Positions 25,762-33,779 of a stretch of DNA of 64,000 nt are shown one piece after another (the stretch's first letter is position 1; the number at the start of each line of letters is the position of its first letter). A program made the translations under genes and the position numbers. Origin of the DNA: Pseudoxanthomonas sp. F37 (GTDB taxonomy: Bacteria; Pseudomonadota; Gammaproteobacteria; Xanthomonadales; Xanthomonadaceae); NCBI RefSeq assembly GCF_022965755.1, contig NZ_CP095187.1, forward strand, positions 62,001 to 126,000, given 5' to 3'. Under the pieces are notes generated by a model. The model was not told the DNA's origin and searched no databases. It saw only the letters and a program-made list of their open reading frames with translations.

Positions 25762-28065
25762 TCAGAACCTCGCGTTGAACTCCACGCCCACCGTGCGCGG
25801 CTCGTTGAGGAAGCCGGTCAGGTTGTTGAAGTCGATGCCGCCGACAACGCGGGTCTGGTCGGTGATGTTGCGGCCGTACAGCGCCACTTCGTAGTTGCCG
25901 TAGTCCCAGCCGTAGCCGATGCGCAGGCCGCCTTCCAGCGACGACTTGCCGGTGAACTCGATGGAGTCGTACAGGAAGAAGTTCACTTCGCTGCGGTAGG
26001 CCCAGTCGGTATAGACGTACAGTTCGCTGCCGTCGCCCAGGCCGACGCTGTAGCGCGCGGTCAGGTTGTGCACCCACTTCGGTGCCTGCGGCAACTGGTT
26101 GCCGTCGATCAGCGCCTTGCCGGTGGCATCCAGCGGATCGGTCACGGTGCACTGCGCGCAGACCGATACGGCCAGGTCGCGGTCCTTGATCTGGGTGTCG
26201 TTGTAGCTGCTGCCCAGCGTCAGCAGCAGGTTGTCCAGCACGTACGCCTGCATGTCCAGCTCGAAGCCCTGGCCGGTGCTCTTTTCGGCGTTGAGCAGGA
26301 TGTTGGAATTGTTGGCGCCGCCGACGGCGGTCAGCTGCTGGTCCTTCACCTCGTAATAGAAGACGTTGGCGCTCAGGCGCGCGCGCTTGTCCCAGAAGTC
26401 GGCCTTGACGCCGGCTTCGAACGAGGTGGAGGTTTCCGGTCCGGCGACGGTCTTGTTGTTGAAGTCGCCAGCGGCCTGGATGCTGCTGCCGCGGTAGCCG
26501 GTGGCCACGCGCGCGAACAGGTTGGTGTCGTCGTTGAGCTTGTAGACGGCGGACAGGTCCCAGCTCAGCTTCTTGTCTTCCGGCGACGCGGTCAGGAACG
26601 GGTCGGCGGCATCGCCCGCGGCGTAGGCGGCCTGTTGCGCGGCCAGCAGGCCGGCGAGGTCGCCCTTGGTGCCGTTGTAGGCTTCGACCGTCAGCTCCTT
26701 CTTGTCGACGGTGTAACGCAGGCCGCCGCGCAGCTCCAGCTTGTCGGTCGCCTGCCACGTGGCGGCACCGAAGATCGCGTACGAATCGTTGGTCTGGCGG
26801 ATGCGTTCGTAACCGCTTTGCGCGCCGTTGGTGAAGATCGAGTCGTAGCTGAAGCTCTCGACCTTGTAGTCCTCATCGAAATAGAACAGGCCCGCCTGCC
26901 AGTTCCACGGACCCGCGTAGGCGGATTCGATGCGGAACTCCTGGGTCCACTGCGCATGCTCGGGAATGCCGTCGGCGGTTTCGGACGAGAACGGGATGAA
27001 GCCCGGGCCGTACTGGCCGCCCGGCGCGTACGGGGCGCCGAAGCCGCCGTCGATGTCGCCGCGGTTCATCGTCTCGACACTCTCGTAGCCGGTGATCGAG
27101 TACAGCTTGTACTCGCCGATGTCCCAGCTGAGGCGCGCACTGGCGCCCTGCGATTCCAGCTCGGAGTAGTTCAGGCCGTCCTGGGTGACCTCATCGCGAT
27201 CGAAACCCGGCACCAGGTTGTTGGTGCCCGGCTGGATGATGTTGGCGCGGAACAGGCGCGCGGTGCCATTGAGCTTGCGCGCATGCGCGTTGAGCAGCGC
27301 GTCGAAGCCCTCGCCTTCGTACAGGAACTGCACGCGGCCGGCGGATTCGTCGTAGCCCTCGTAGCCGTCGCTGGGGCCCGGGTAGGTGTTCTTCACCGAG
27401 TCGTCGCGGCGCTGGAACAGCACCGAGGCGCGTGCCGACCAGTTGGGGCTGAGCGCGCCGCCGACGGCGCCTTCCAGGTTCCACATGTCGTCGGTGCCGT
27501 AGCCGACCTTGCCGTAGCCGCTGGTCTGCTGCGACGGCTTGGCCGATTCGAACTTCACCACGCCGGCCGGGCTGTTGCGGCCGAACAGCGAACCCTGCGG
27601 GCCGCGCAGCACTTCGACCTGTTCCAGGTCGAACAGCGGGAAGCCCTTCAGGATCGGGTTTTCCTGCACCACGTCGTCGTACACCAGCGAGACCGGCTGC
27701 GAGGTGTTGAGGCGGAAGTCGGTGTTGCCGTAGCCACGGATGTAGAAGCGCGGGAAGGCGCGGCCGAACGAGGATTCGATGTTGAGGCTGGGCACGCGGC
27801 CGGAGAGGAAGCGGATGTCGGTGCCGCCGGAGGCCAGCACGCCGAGCTGTTCGCCACTGACGGTGCTGATGGACACCGGCACGTCCTGGATGTTCTCGAC
27901 CTTGCGCTGCGCGGTCACTTCCACTGCGTCGAGCGTGGTGGCGCTCTGCGGGGCCGGCTCGGTGGAGGAGGTTTCCTGGGCGAAGGCGGTGCCCAACGGC
28001 AGCAGGGCGGTGATGGCAAAGGCAAGGCGATGCGGCCGGACGACGGCCGGGCGGAGTCGGGACAT
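25762..28065 (-). CDS. TonB-dependent outer-membrane receptor
   Basis: This is a 767-residue outer-membrane receptor with a signal peptide (MSRLRPAVVRPHRLAFAITALLPLGTAFA, cleavage before QETSS). A plug domain follows (LDAVEVTAQRKVENIQDVPVS, then YDDVVQENPILKGFPLFDLEQVEVLRGPQGSLFGRNSPAGVV at about 135-175). The rest is a roughly 550-residue beta barrel ending in the aromatic-terminated strand VGVEFNARF. The plug motif VEVLRGPQG(S)LFGRN is diagnostic. The ligand cannot be told from sequence: siderophore, sugar or other. Energy would come from the TonB/Exb system encoded at 48-51 kb. A 6-bp-arm palindrome lies 58 bp upstream of the start. Confidence 0.93.
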   Translation of the reverse strand: MSRLRPAVVRPHRLAFAITALLPLGTAFAQETSSTEPAPQSATTLDAVEVTAQRKVENIQDVPVSISTVSGEQLGVLASGGTDIRFLSGRVPSLNIESSFGRAFPRFYIRGYGNTDFRLNTSQPVSLVYDDVVQENPILKGFPLFDLEQVEVLRGPQGSLFGRNSPAGVVKFESAKPSQQTSGYGKVGYGTDDMWNLEGAVGGALSPNWSARASVLFQRRDDSVKNTYPGPSDGYEGYDESAGRVQFLYEGEGFDALLNAHARKLNGTARLFRANIIQPGTNNLVPGFDRDEVTQDGLNYSELESQGASARLSWDIGEYKLYSITGYESVETMNRGDIDGGFGAPYAPGGQYGPGFIPFSSETADGIPEHAQWTQEFRIESAYAGPWNWQAGLFYFDEDYKVESFSYDSIFTNGAQSGYERIRQTNDSYAIFGAATWQATDKLELRGGLRYTVDKKELTVEAYNGTKGDLAGLLAAQQAAYAAGDAADPFLTASPEDKKLSWDLSAVYKLNDDTNLFARVATGYRGSSIQAAGDFNNKTVAGPETSTSFEAGVKADFWDKRARLSANVFYYEVKDQQLTAVGGANNSNILLNAEKSTGQGFELDMQAYVLDNLLLTLGSSYNDTQIKDRDLAVSVCAQCTVTDPLDATGKALIDGNQLPQAPKWVHNLTARYSVGLGDGSELYVYTDWAYRSEVNFFLYDSIEFTGKSSLEGGLRIGYGWDYGNYEVALYGRNITDQTRVVGGIDFNNLTGFLNEPRTVGVEFNARF

Positions 28066-28122
28066 GGCGGTGGGCTTCCGGGGTGGGTGGTGGCGGGGCG
28101 CGCGGTGGCGCTAGCACGCGAA

Positions 28123-28140
28123 TGTTGCATTACAGCAACA
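28123..28140. promoter_or_regulatory. Candidate operator upstream of the TonB-dependent receptor
   Basis: A perfect inverted repeat TGTTGC-ATTACA-GCAACA lies in the 253-bp divergent region between the receptor gene and the AIM24-like gene, where the receptor promoter should be. The binding protein is unknown. Confidence 0.35.
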
Positions 28141-28318
28141 AGGGGGGCAATGGCTGGAAGTCCCGTTCCGGCAAAGGTAATGCCCGTTGCCACCCGCGGC
28201 GCCATCCGCAGGCCCCGCCCCCGGTACGTTCAGCCAGCCGACGTGACCGCCGGCAGGTGACGGCCTGCCGGGGTTGCGGGCTAGACTCGGCGCCCTCCCT
28301 GCCCTCAGGATCGCCGCC

Positions 28319-29338
28319 ATGAGCCAATGGTTTTTCCATACCCCTGCCGACAACCAGCGCCATGGCCCCCTGGACGAGGCCGCCGCGCAGGCCTTCGCCC
28401 GGCGCACCCCGGGCGCTCTAGCCTGGCGCGAGGGCATGCGCGAATGGAAGTCCGTGCGCGAGTTGCCCGAACTGGCCGGCGCCGCCACGCCTCCCCCGCA
28501 TCTGCCCCCGCTGCCGGGCGCCGGTGGCCGCCGCGGCGCGGACGAGATCGATTTCCGCATCGTCGGCCATGAGATGCAGTTCGTCGAAGTGGAACTGGAC
28601 CCGGGCGAGAGCGCCATCGCCGAAGCCGGCGCGCTGATGTTCAAGGACAGCGCCGTGCAGATGGATACGGTGTTCGGCGACGGCTCCCACAGCGGCCAGG
28701 GCGGCGGTTTCATGGACAAGCTGTTTTCGGCCGGCAAGCGCGTGCTGACCGGCGAAAGCCTGTTCACCACCCTGTACACGCATACCGGCCAGGGCAAGGC
28801 CAAGGTCGCCTTCGCCGCGCCCTACCCCGGGACCGTGCTGGCGATGAAGCTGGACGAACACGGCGGACGCCTGATCTGCCAGAAGGACAGCTTCCTGGCC
28901 GGTGCGCGCGGCGTCTCGGTCGGCATCCACCTGCAGCGCAAGATCCTGACCGGCCTGTTCGGCGGCGAGGGTTTCATCATGCAGAAGCTGGAAGGCGACG
29001 GTTGGGTGTTCGTGCATGCCGGCGGCTGCGTGGTCGAGCGCGAGCTCAAGGCGGGCGAGCGCATCGACGTGGACACCGGCTGCGTGGTGGCCTACCACGC
29101 CAGCGTCAACATGGAGGTGCGACCGGTCAGCGGCATCAAGAGCATGTTCTTCGGCGGCGAGGGCGTGTTCCTGGCCACGCTGACCGGCCCCGGCAAGGTG
29201 TGGCTGCAGTCGCTGCCGTTCTCGCGCCTGGCCGGCCGCATGCTGCAGGCCGCGCCGCAGGGCGGCGGCCAGGCCCGCGGCGAAGGCTCGGTGCTGGGCG
29301 GCCTGGGCCGCATCCTGGATGGCGACAACAGCTTCTGA
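28319..29338 (+). CDS. AIM24/TIGR00266-family protein with N-terminal GYF_2 domain
   Basis: The first 60 residues (MSQWFFHTPADNQRHGPLDE, then RRTPGALAWREGMREWKSVREL) form a GYF_2-type domain. After a proline-rich linker, an AIM24-like domain runs from about 78 to 325: IVGHEMQFVEVELDPGESAIAEAGALMF, GVSVGIHLQRKILTGLFGGEGFIMQKLEGDGWVFVHAGG and TGCVVAYHASVNMEVRP. AIM24-family proteins form double beta-barrels whose bacterial function is unknown. No signal peptide is present, so it is cytoplasmic. A -10-like TAGACT lies about 35 bp upstream of the ATG. The fusion of the two domains may indicate a role in protein docking; this is inference. Confidence 0.85.
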   Translation: MSQWFFHTPADNQRHGPLDEAAAQAFARRTPGALAWREGMREWKSVRELPELAGAATPPPHLPPLPGAGGRRGADEIDFRIVGHEMQFVEVELDPGESAIAEAGALMFKDSAVQMDTVFGDGSHSGQGGGFMDKLFSAGKRVLTGESLFTTLYTHTGQGKAKVAFAAPYPGTVLAMKLDEHGGRLICQKDSFLAGARGVSVGIHLQRKILTGLFGGEGFIMQKLEGDGWVFVHAGGCVVERELKAGERIDVDTGCVVAYHASVNMEVRPVSGIKSMFFGGEGVFLATLTGPGKVWLQSLPFSRLAGRMLQAAPQGGGQARGEGSVLGGLGRILDGDNSF

Positions 29339-29427
29339 GGACGCAGGGCGGTTGGCCTCCATTGCGGCGGCGCGCGCTATGCTCCGCCGCTGATCGCCAC
29401 CCCACCCCGCCCCACCCCGCCCCGCCC

Positions 29428-30465
29428 ATGCATCCGATTCCGCGTTCGCGCCCCCTGCTGCTCGCCGCCTGCGTCGCCCTGCTGGCCGCCTGCGGCGGCG
29501 ACAACGTCAAGCCCGCGCCGCCTCCGGCGGTGGCCAAACCGGTGCCCGCAGCGCCGAGGGTGAAGGTGGGCCTCGCGCTGGGCGGAGGTGCGGCAAAGGG
29601 GTTTGCGCACATCGGCGTGATCAAGATGCTGGAGGCCAACGGCATCGAGCCGCAGGTCGTGTCCGGCACCAGTGCCGGCAGCGTGGTCGGCGCCCTGTAC
29701 GCCAGCGGCATGGACCCGTTCCGGCTGCAGACCCAGGCCTTCGCGCTGGACGAAGCGAAGATCCGCGACGTGCGCCTGTTCTCCGGCGGCCTGGTGCAGG
29801 GCCAGAAGTTGCAGGACTACGTCAACGACCTGGTCGGCAAGCGCACCATCCAGCAGTTGAAGAAGCCCTTCGCCGCCGTGTCCACCCAGCTGGAGAACGG
29901 CGAGCGCACGGTGTTCGTGCGCGGCAACACCGGCCAGGCGGTGCGCGCGTCCAGCAGCATCCCGGGCGTGTTCGAGCCGGTGGTGATCGGCAAGGCCAGC
30001 TACGTCGACGGCGGCGTGGTCAGTCCGGTGCCGGTGGACGCGGCACGCCAGCTGGGCGCGGACTTCGTCATCGCCGTGGACATCTCCACCAAGGCGCCCG
30101 GCACCACGCCGGGCAGCATGCTGGGCATCGTCAACCAGTCCATCAGCATCATGGGCCAGCGGCTGGGCGAACAGGAACTGGCGCGTGCCGACATCGTCAT
30201 CCGGCCCAAGGTCAACGACATCGGCCCGGCCGATTTCGAACAGAAGAACACCGCCATCCTCGAAGGCGAACGCGCCGCGCTGGCGGCGATGCCGCAGATC
30301 AAGGCCAAGCTGGCCGAACTGCAGCGCGCCCGCAACACCGCGCACGCGGCGCGTCACGCGCCGCCGAAGCCCGACCCGCGCTGCCTGGAAGAACCCTCGC
30401 GGCTGGGGCGCCTGTTCGGCCGCGACGTGAAATGCGACGCCGCAGGACGACCGGTAAAGCAGTAG
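29428..30465 (+). CDS. Patatin-like phospholipase family lipoprotein
   Basis: The 345-residue protein has a lipoprotein signal (LLLAACVALLAAC, Cys about 24) and then a patatin domain with the Ser-Asp dyad. The glycine-rich oxyanion loop LALGGGAAKGFAHIGVI (about 49-65) comes first. The nucleophile elbow GTSAG (Ser about 82) and the DGG motif SYVDGGVVSPVP (Asp about 194) follow. It is similar in plan to bacterial NTE/RssA-type esterases, here anchored in the periplasm. The C-terminus is basic and ends with RLGRLFGRDVKCD. It begins 89 bp after the AIM24-like gene. A C-rich direct repeat (CCCCACCCCG units) lies immediately upstream of the start. Confidence 0.88.
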   Translation: MHPIPRSRPLLLAACVALLAACGGDNVKPAPPPAVAKPVPAAPRVKVGLALGGGAAKGFAHIGVIKMLEANGIEPQVVSGTSAGSVVGALYASGMDPFRLQTQAFALDEAKIRDVRLFSGGLVQGQKLQDYVNDLVGKRTIQQLKKPFAAVSTQLENGERTVFVRGNTGQAVRASSSIPGVFEPVVIGKASYVDGGVVSPVPVDAARQLGADFVIAVDISTKAPGTTPGSMLGIVNQSISIMGQRLGEQELARADIVIRPKVNDIGPADFEQKNTAILEGERAALAAMPQIKAKLAELQRARNTAHAARHAPPKPDPRCLEEPSRLGRLFGRDVKCDAAGRPVKQ

Positions 30466-30542
30466 AGCGGAACCTGCCCCGCGGGTCCTGGCCGCAGCGC
30501 TCGACATTGCCGACACCGTACGGCGCCGGGCGGGCCCCGGCT

Positions 30543-31157
30543 CTACGCGGCGGTGGCGCGGCGCAGGTTGTCGCGCGCCCTCGCCTCCAGCCTGTCGTGG
30601 AAGTGCGGCGTGCTGTAGATCGCGGGCCGATCGAGGAAACCCTTGAGGATCTCGCGGCGCTTGCGGCGGAACAGGAAGCCGGGCACGTACGCATATTCCT
30701 TGCGGATCTGCTGTTCGTACTCGTCGAAGCGCGCCCGCTCCGCGCCGAGGATGGACAGGTCGATGTCGACCAGCAGCTGCTCGTCCCGGCCCGTGGGAAC
30801 GGCGGCATGCCGCGTCGCCATCACCAGGCCGTGCACGCGCTGTGCCACCTCGGCGGCCACGCCGGCAGCGCGCAACGCGTCGTGCGCCCAGTCCGCGCTG
30901 CGCTGTTCGTTGTGGTGGCCCCTGATGTCGTAGATCGCGTCATGGAACCACAGTGCCAGCTCCACTTCGTCCGGACGCTCCGCCAGCGCGCGCACGCCGT
31001 CGAACGCCAACAGGCATTCACCGAGGTGCTGCTGCGTGTGGTAGTGGCGCTGCGCTTCGGCGTAGGCCGCCATCAGCTGCGCGAACAGCGCACTGCCCTC
31101 CCCCGCCGCGCCGATGCCGGTCCAGGCGCGTTGCCAGGAGAGAAGGAAGCTGTCCAC
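30543..31157 (-). CDS. HD-domain phosphohydrolase-like protein
   Basis: The roughly 204-residue protein belongs to the predicted metal-dependent HD-superfamily phosphohydrolases. Metal ligands are visible in RHYHTQQHLGECL (residues about 38-50), ELALWFHDAIYD (His-Asp pair near 70) and VMATRH. No substrate is known. The start is a GTG at 31157 (VDSFLLSWQRAW), because the frame upstream of it is made of the adjacent palindromic repeat and would not be coding. It has no strong ribosome binding site, so the start is uncertain. Confidence 0.8.
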   Translation of the reverse strand: MDSFLLSWQRAWTGIGAAGEGSALFAQLMAAYAEAQRHYHTQQHLGECLLAFDGVRALAERPDEVELALWFHDAIYDIRGHHNEQRSADWAHDALRAAGVAAEVAQRVHGLVMATRHAAVPTGRDEQLLVDIDLSILGAERARFDEYEQQIRKEYAYVPGFLFRRKRREILKGFLDRPAIYSTPHFHDRLEARARDNLRRATAA

Positions 31158-31188
31158 GAATGTCGTCCGGGCCAAGCGGGGCCCCCCA

Positions 31189-31272
31189 TTGTAGGAGCGC
31201 CCTCGGGCGCGATGCTCCTGGCTTGTCGATGTGGCCGGCGCAAAAGCATCGCGCCCGAGGGCGCTCCTACAA
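31189..31272. repeat. Palindromic TTGTAGGAGCGCCC...GCGATGCT element, perfect 28-bp arms
   Basis: Left arm 31189-31216 is the exact reverse complement of right arm 31245-31272, with a 28-bp loop. Related copies occur at 39973-40056 and 40224-40306. The right arm supplies the TAG stop codon of the small monooxygenase gene. No coding capacity; it is a dispersed palindromic repeat. Confidence 0.9.
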
Positions 31273-31569
31273 GGAAGACGGCACTCCATGACCCCCGACC
31301 GGGATCGTCTCGACATGGCTGTCGAAGCCGGCGATCAGCGGCCGCGCCTTCGCGATGGCCTGCTGTACCGCCGGCAGCGAGAGCGAGGCCTTGTGGCTGG
31401 CCGCGTCGGTCCAGACCTCGGTGATCCAGATCGCATCGGCATCGGTGGGGTCCTGCGCGATGACGTAGCTCAGGCAACCCGGCATGGCCCCGGTGCCTTC
31501 CAGCAGGAGCGCGAGCAACGCCTCGCGCTGGCCGGGCGTGGCGCGCATCTTGCCGATCAGTCCGTACAT
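31267..31569 (-). CDS. Antibiotic biosynthesis monooxygenase (ABM) domain protein
   Basis: The 100-residue protein is a typical single ABM/YgiN-like domain: MYGLIGKMRATPGQREALLALLLEG, then MPGCLSYVIAQDPTDADAIWITEVWTDAASHKASLSLPAVQQAI. These dimeric ferredoxin-like enzymes often oxidise quinols without a cofactor; the substrate here is unknown. The start ATG at 31569 has a GAGGAC ribosome binding site. The stop codon (TAG, 31267-31269) lies in the arm of the palindromic repeat, so the last residues were probably changed when that element arrived. Confidence 0.87.
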   Translation of the reverse strand: MYGLIGKMRATPGQREALLALLLEGTGAMPGCLSYVIAQDPTDADAIWITEVWTDAASHKASLSLPAVQQAIAKARPLIAGFDSHVETIPVGGHGVPSSL

Positions 31570-31630
31570 GGGATGTCCTCGTGGAAACTGCGCGCGTTGT
31601 AGCACGCGTCGAGGGCAGGCGATGTCCTCG

Positions 31631-32110
31631 TCAGGCACCCGGCAGCGGCAACCCGCCGTCGGTCTTCACCGCACGCAGCACGAAACTGGAGTTCACGTCG
31701 GCCACGCCACTGGCGTTGAGCAGGTTGTCCAGCAGGAAGCGCGAGAAATGCTCCAGGTCCTGCACCACCACGTGCAGCAGGTAATCCATGTCGCCGGTCA
31801 GCGCATAGCAGGCGACCACCTCGTTCCAGGCCTGCACCCGGTCGCCGAACTGCTGGACGCTGGCCGGGTCGTGCCGTTCCAGCTGCACGCGCACGAACGC
31901 CTGCAGGCCCAGCCCCACCGCCTTGGGATCGACGCGGGCGGCGTAGCCGGCGATCACTCCGGTGGCCTCCAGCCGCTGGATGCGGCGCAGGCAGGCCGAG
32001 GGCGACAGGTTCACCTGGGCGGCGATGTCGGCATTGGTCGCCCGGCCGTCGCGCTGCAGCAGGGCCAGCAGGCGCAGGTCGGTGCGGTCGAGAAGGGAGG
32101 TTTGGGTCAT
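31631..32110 (-). CDS. Lrp/AsnC family transcriptional regulator
   Basis: The 159-residue protein has an N-terminal helix-turn-helix (LDRTDLRLLALLQRDGRATNADIAAQVNLSPSACLRRIQRLE, about 7-48) and a C-terminal RAM effector domain (AVGLGLQAFVRVQLERH, and VVACYALTGDMDYLLHVVVQDLEHF). It is divergent from phhA with a 130-bp shared region that holds two CGCAA/TTGCG inverted pairs, so it probably controls phhA in response to an aromatic or other amino acid. The effector is inferred from context only. Confidence 0.92.
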   Translation of the reverse strand: MTQTSLLDRTDLRLLALLQRDGRATNADIAAQVNLSPSACLRRIQRLEATGVIAGYAARVDPKAVGLGLQAFVRVQLERHDPASVQQFGDRVQAWNEVVACYALTGDMDYLLHVVVQDLEHFSRFLLDNLLNASGVADVNSSFVLRAVKTDGGLPLPGA

Positions 32111-32134
32111 TTGATGCGAAGGATAGCCTGTTCA

Positions 32135-32189
32135 CGCAAGATCGTTGCGCCACAGGTCGGATCTAACGCAACTTTGCAAGCCTGTTGCG
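32135..32189. promoter_or_regulatory. Candidate Lrp-type operators between the regulator and phhA
   Basis: Two inverted pairs with the same arms occur: CGCAA-gatcg-TTGCG at 32135-32149, and CGCAA (32167-32171) with TTGCG (32185-32189) around an inner TGCAA. Repeated half sites fit the oligomeric binding of Lrp/AsnC proteins. A -10-like TAGCAT lies just downstream, toward phhA. Confidence 0.45.
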
Positions 32190-32240
32190 CGGTTCTGCCG
32201 CTAGCATCGTCCCATCACCCGCCGATCGAAGGGAATCGCC

Positions 32241-33125
32241 GTGAACCAGCCGCGCCGCGTCGAGCACCAGCAGACCGACAAGGGCTACGTGCCCGTCTAC
32301 ACGACCGCCATCGTGGCCCAGCCGGCCGAGTACCCGGCCGACGACCACGCCACCTGGGGGGCGCTGTACGAGCGCCAGCGTGCGCTGCTGGTGGGGCGCG
32401 CCTGCGACGAGTTCCTGCAGGCGCAGGACGCCATGGGCATGACGCCGGACCGCATCCCGCGCTTCGACGACCTGAACGCGGTGCTGCGCGCCTCCACCGG
32501 CTGGACGCTGGTGGGCGTGGAAGGGCTGCTGCCGGAGTTGGAGTTCTTCGACCATCTGGCCCACCGCCGCTTCCCGGTGACCTGGTGGATCCGGCGCCCG
32601 GACCAGATCGACTACATCGCCGAACCCGACCTGTTCCACGACCTGTTCGGGCATGTGCCGCTGCTGATGAACCCCGTGTTCGCCGACTACATGGAGGCGT
32701 ACGGCAAGGGCGGCGTGAAGGCGCATGGCATCGGCCCGGATGCGCTGCAGCACCTGACACGTCTGTACTGGTACACGGTGGAGTTCGGCCTGATCGACAC
32801 CCAGGACGGCCTGCGCATCTACGGCGCCGGCATCGTGTCGTCGAAGGGCGAGTCGCTGTATTCGCTGGAATCGGATGCGCCCAACCGCATCGGCTTCGAC
32901 CTGGAGCGGATCATGCGCACGCGCTACCGCATCGACACCTTCCAGAAGACCTACTTCGTCATCGACAGCTTCGAGCAGCTGATGGACGCCACCGCGCCCG
33001 ACTTCACTCCGATCTACGCGCGACTGGATGCGCAGGACGCGATCCCGGCCGGCGATGTGCGCGACGGCGACCGCGTGTTCCATCGCGGCACGGGCGAAGG
33101 CTGGGCGGACGGCGGGGATGTTTGA
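32241..33125 (+). CDS. phhA: Phenylalanine 4-monooxygenase PhhA
   Basis: PhhA converts phenylalanine to tyrosine using molecular oxygen, tetrahydropterin and a non-haem iron. The 294-residue cytoplasmic protein shows the catalytic domain with iron ligands in HDLFGHVPLL (His133 and His138) and the glutamate of YWYTVEFGL (Glu about 181). The RIPRFDDLNAVLRASTGWTL region is also conserved. The GTG start at 32241 is preceded by GAAGGGAA. It lacks the long regulatory domain of animal enzymes, as usual in bacteria. A divergent Lrp-type gene suggests amino-acid control. No pterin carbinolamine dehydratase (phhB) gene is adjacent. Confidence 0.96.
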   Translation: MNQPRRVEHQQTDKGYVPVYTTAIVAQPAEYPADDHATWGALYERQRALLVGRACDEFLQAQDAMGMTPDRIPRFDDLNAVLRASTGWTLVGVEGLLPELEFFDHLAHRRFPVTWWIRRPDQIDYIAEPDLFHDLFGHVPLLMNPVFADYMEAYGKGGVKAHGIGPDALQHLTRLYWYTVEFGLIDTQDGLRIYGAGIVSSKGESLYSLESDAPNRIGFDLERIMRTRYRIDTFQKTYFVIDSFEQLMDATAPDFTPIYARLDAQDAIPAGDVRDGDRVFHRGTGEGWADGGDV

Positions 33126-33173
33126 CCCGTTGTTCCCTTGCTCGTGCGCGTTCCTGGTACCCGCTGGTCTTCG

Positions 33174-33632
33174 ATGATGGCCCGATGCCTGTCGCCTTGG
33201 CTCGCTCTCCTTGCGTTGCTCCCGTTCTCCGCTGTGACCCTCGCCCGCGACTGCGCGGTGACCGTCGAAGCCACGGACATGATGACCTTCAACCTGAAGA
33301 CCATCCGCGTGCCCGGCGACTGCGCCCAGCTGCGGGTCACGCTGAAGCATGTCGGCCGCATGCCGGCGCAGGCGATGGGGCACAACTGGGTGCTGACGGA
33401 AGCGCGCCACCATCGCGACGTGGGCCTGGCGGGCGGGCGCATGAAACTCGCCGACGACTACCTGCCGCGCAACGACGCCCGGGTGATCGCGCATACGCCG
33501 GTGATCGGCGGCGGACAGACCGCCGAGGTGGTGTTCGCCACCACGCGCCTGCGCAGGGGCGGGACGTACACGTTCTTCTGCTCGTTCCCGGGCCACTGGA
33601 ACATGATGAAGGGCACACTGACCTTCGGATGA
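33174..33632 (+). CDS. azu: Azurin, periplasmic blue copper protein
   Basis: Azurin is a small periplasmic electron carrier with a type 1 copper site. After a signal peptide (MMARCLSPWLALLALLPFSAVTLA), the mature part starts RDCAVTVEATDMM, as in known azurins. Copper ligands are visible: His about 70 in MGHNWV, then Cys136, His141 and Met145 in CSFPGHWNMMKG. Cysteines 27 and 50 would form the usual disulfide. Two adjacent ATG codons (33174, 33177) can start it. It lies 48 bp after phhA on the same strand. Confidence 0.95.
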   Translation: MMARCLSPWLALLALLPFSAVTLARDCAVTVEATDMMTFNLKTIRVPGDCAQLRVTLKHVGRMPAQAMGHNWVLTEARHHRDVGLAGGRMKLADDYLPRNDARVIAHTPVIGGGQTAEVVFATTRLRRGGTYTFFCSFPGHWNMMKGTLTFG

Positions 33633-33779
33633 GCGGCAGGTTGATGGTCTCCGTCAACGCATCGCCGGTTTCTTTCCGAAACGGGGCGTCCTCGCCCGTC
33701 GATAACGTGCCCCTCCGGTAGCATAGTCGAGCGCGCCCGGCGGGTGCCGGTGCGCTTCGTTCACAGCAGACGGCACGCC

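Noticed and set aside
29399-29427. C-rich direct repeats before the patatin gene as a phase-variable tract
   Set aside because: The units are only imperfect CCCCACCCCG repeats, too short to claim slippage.
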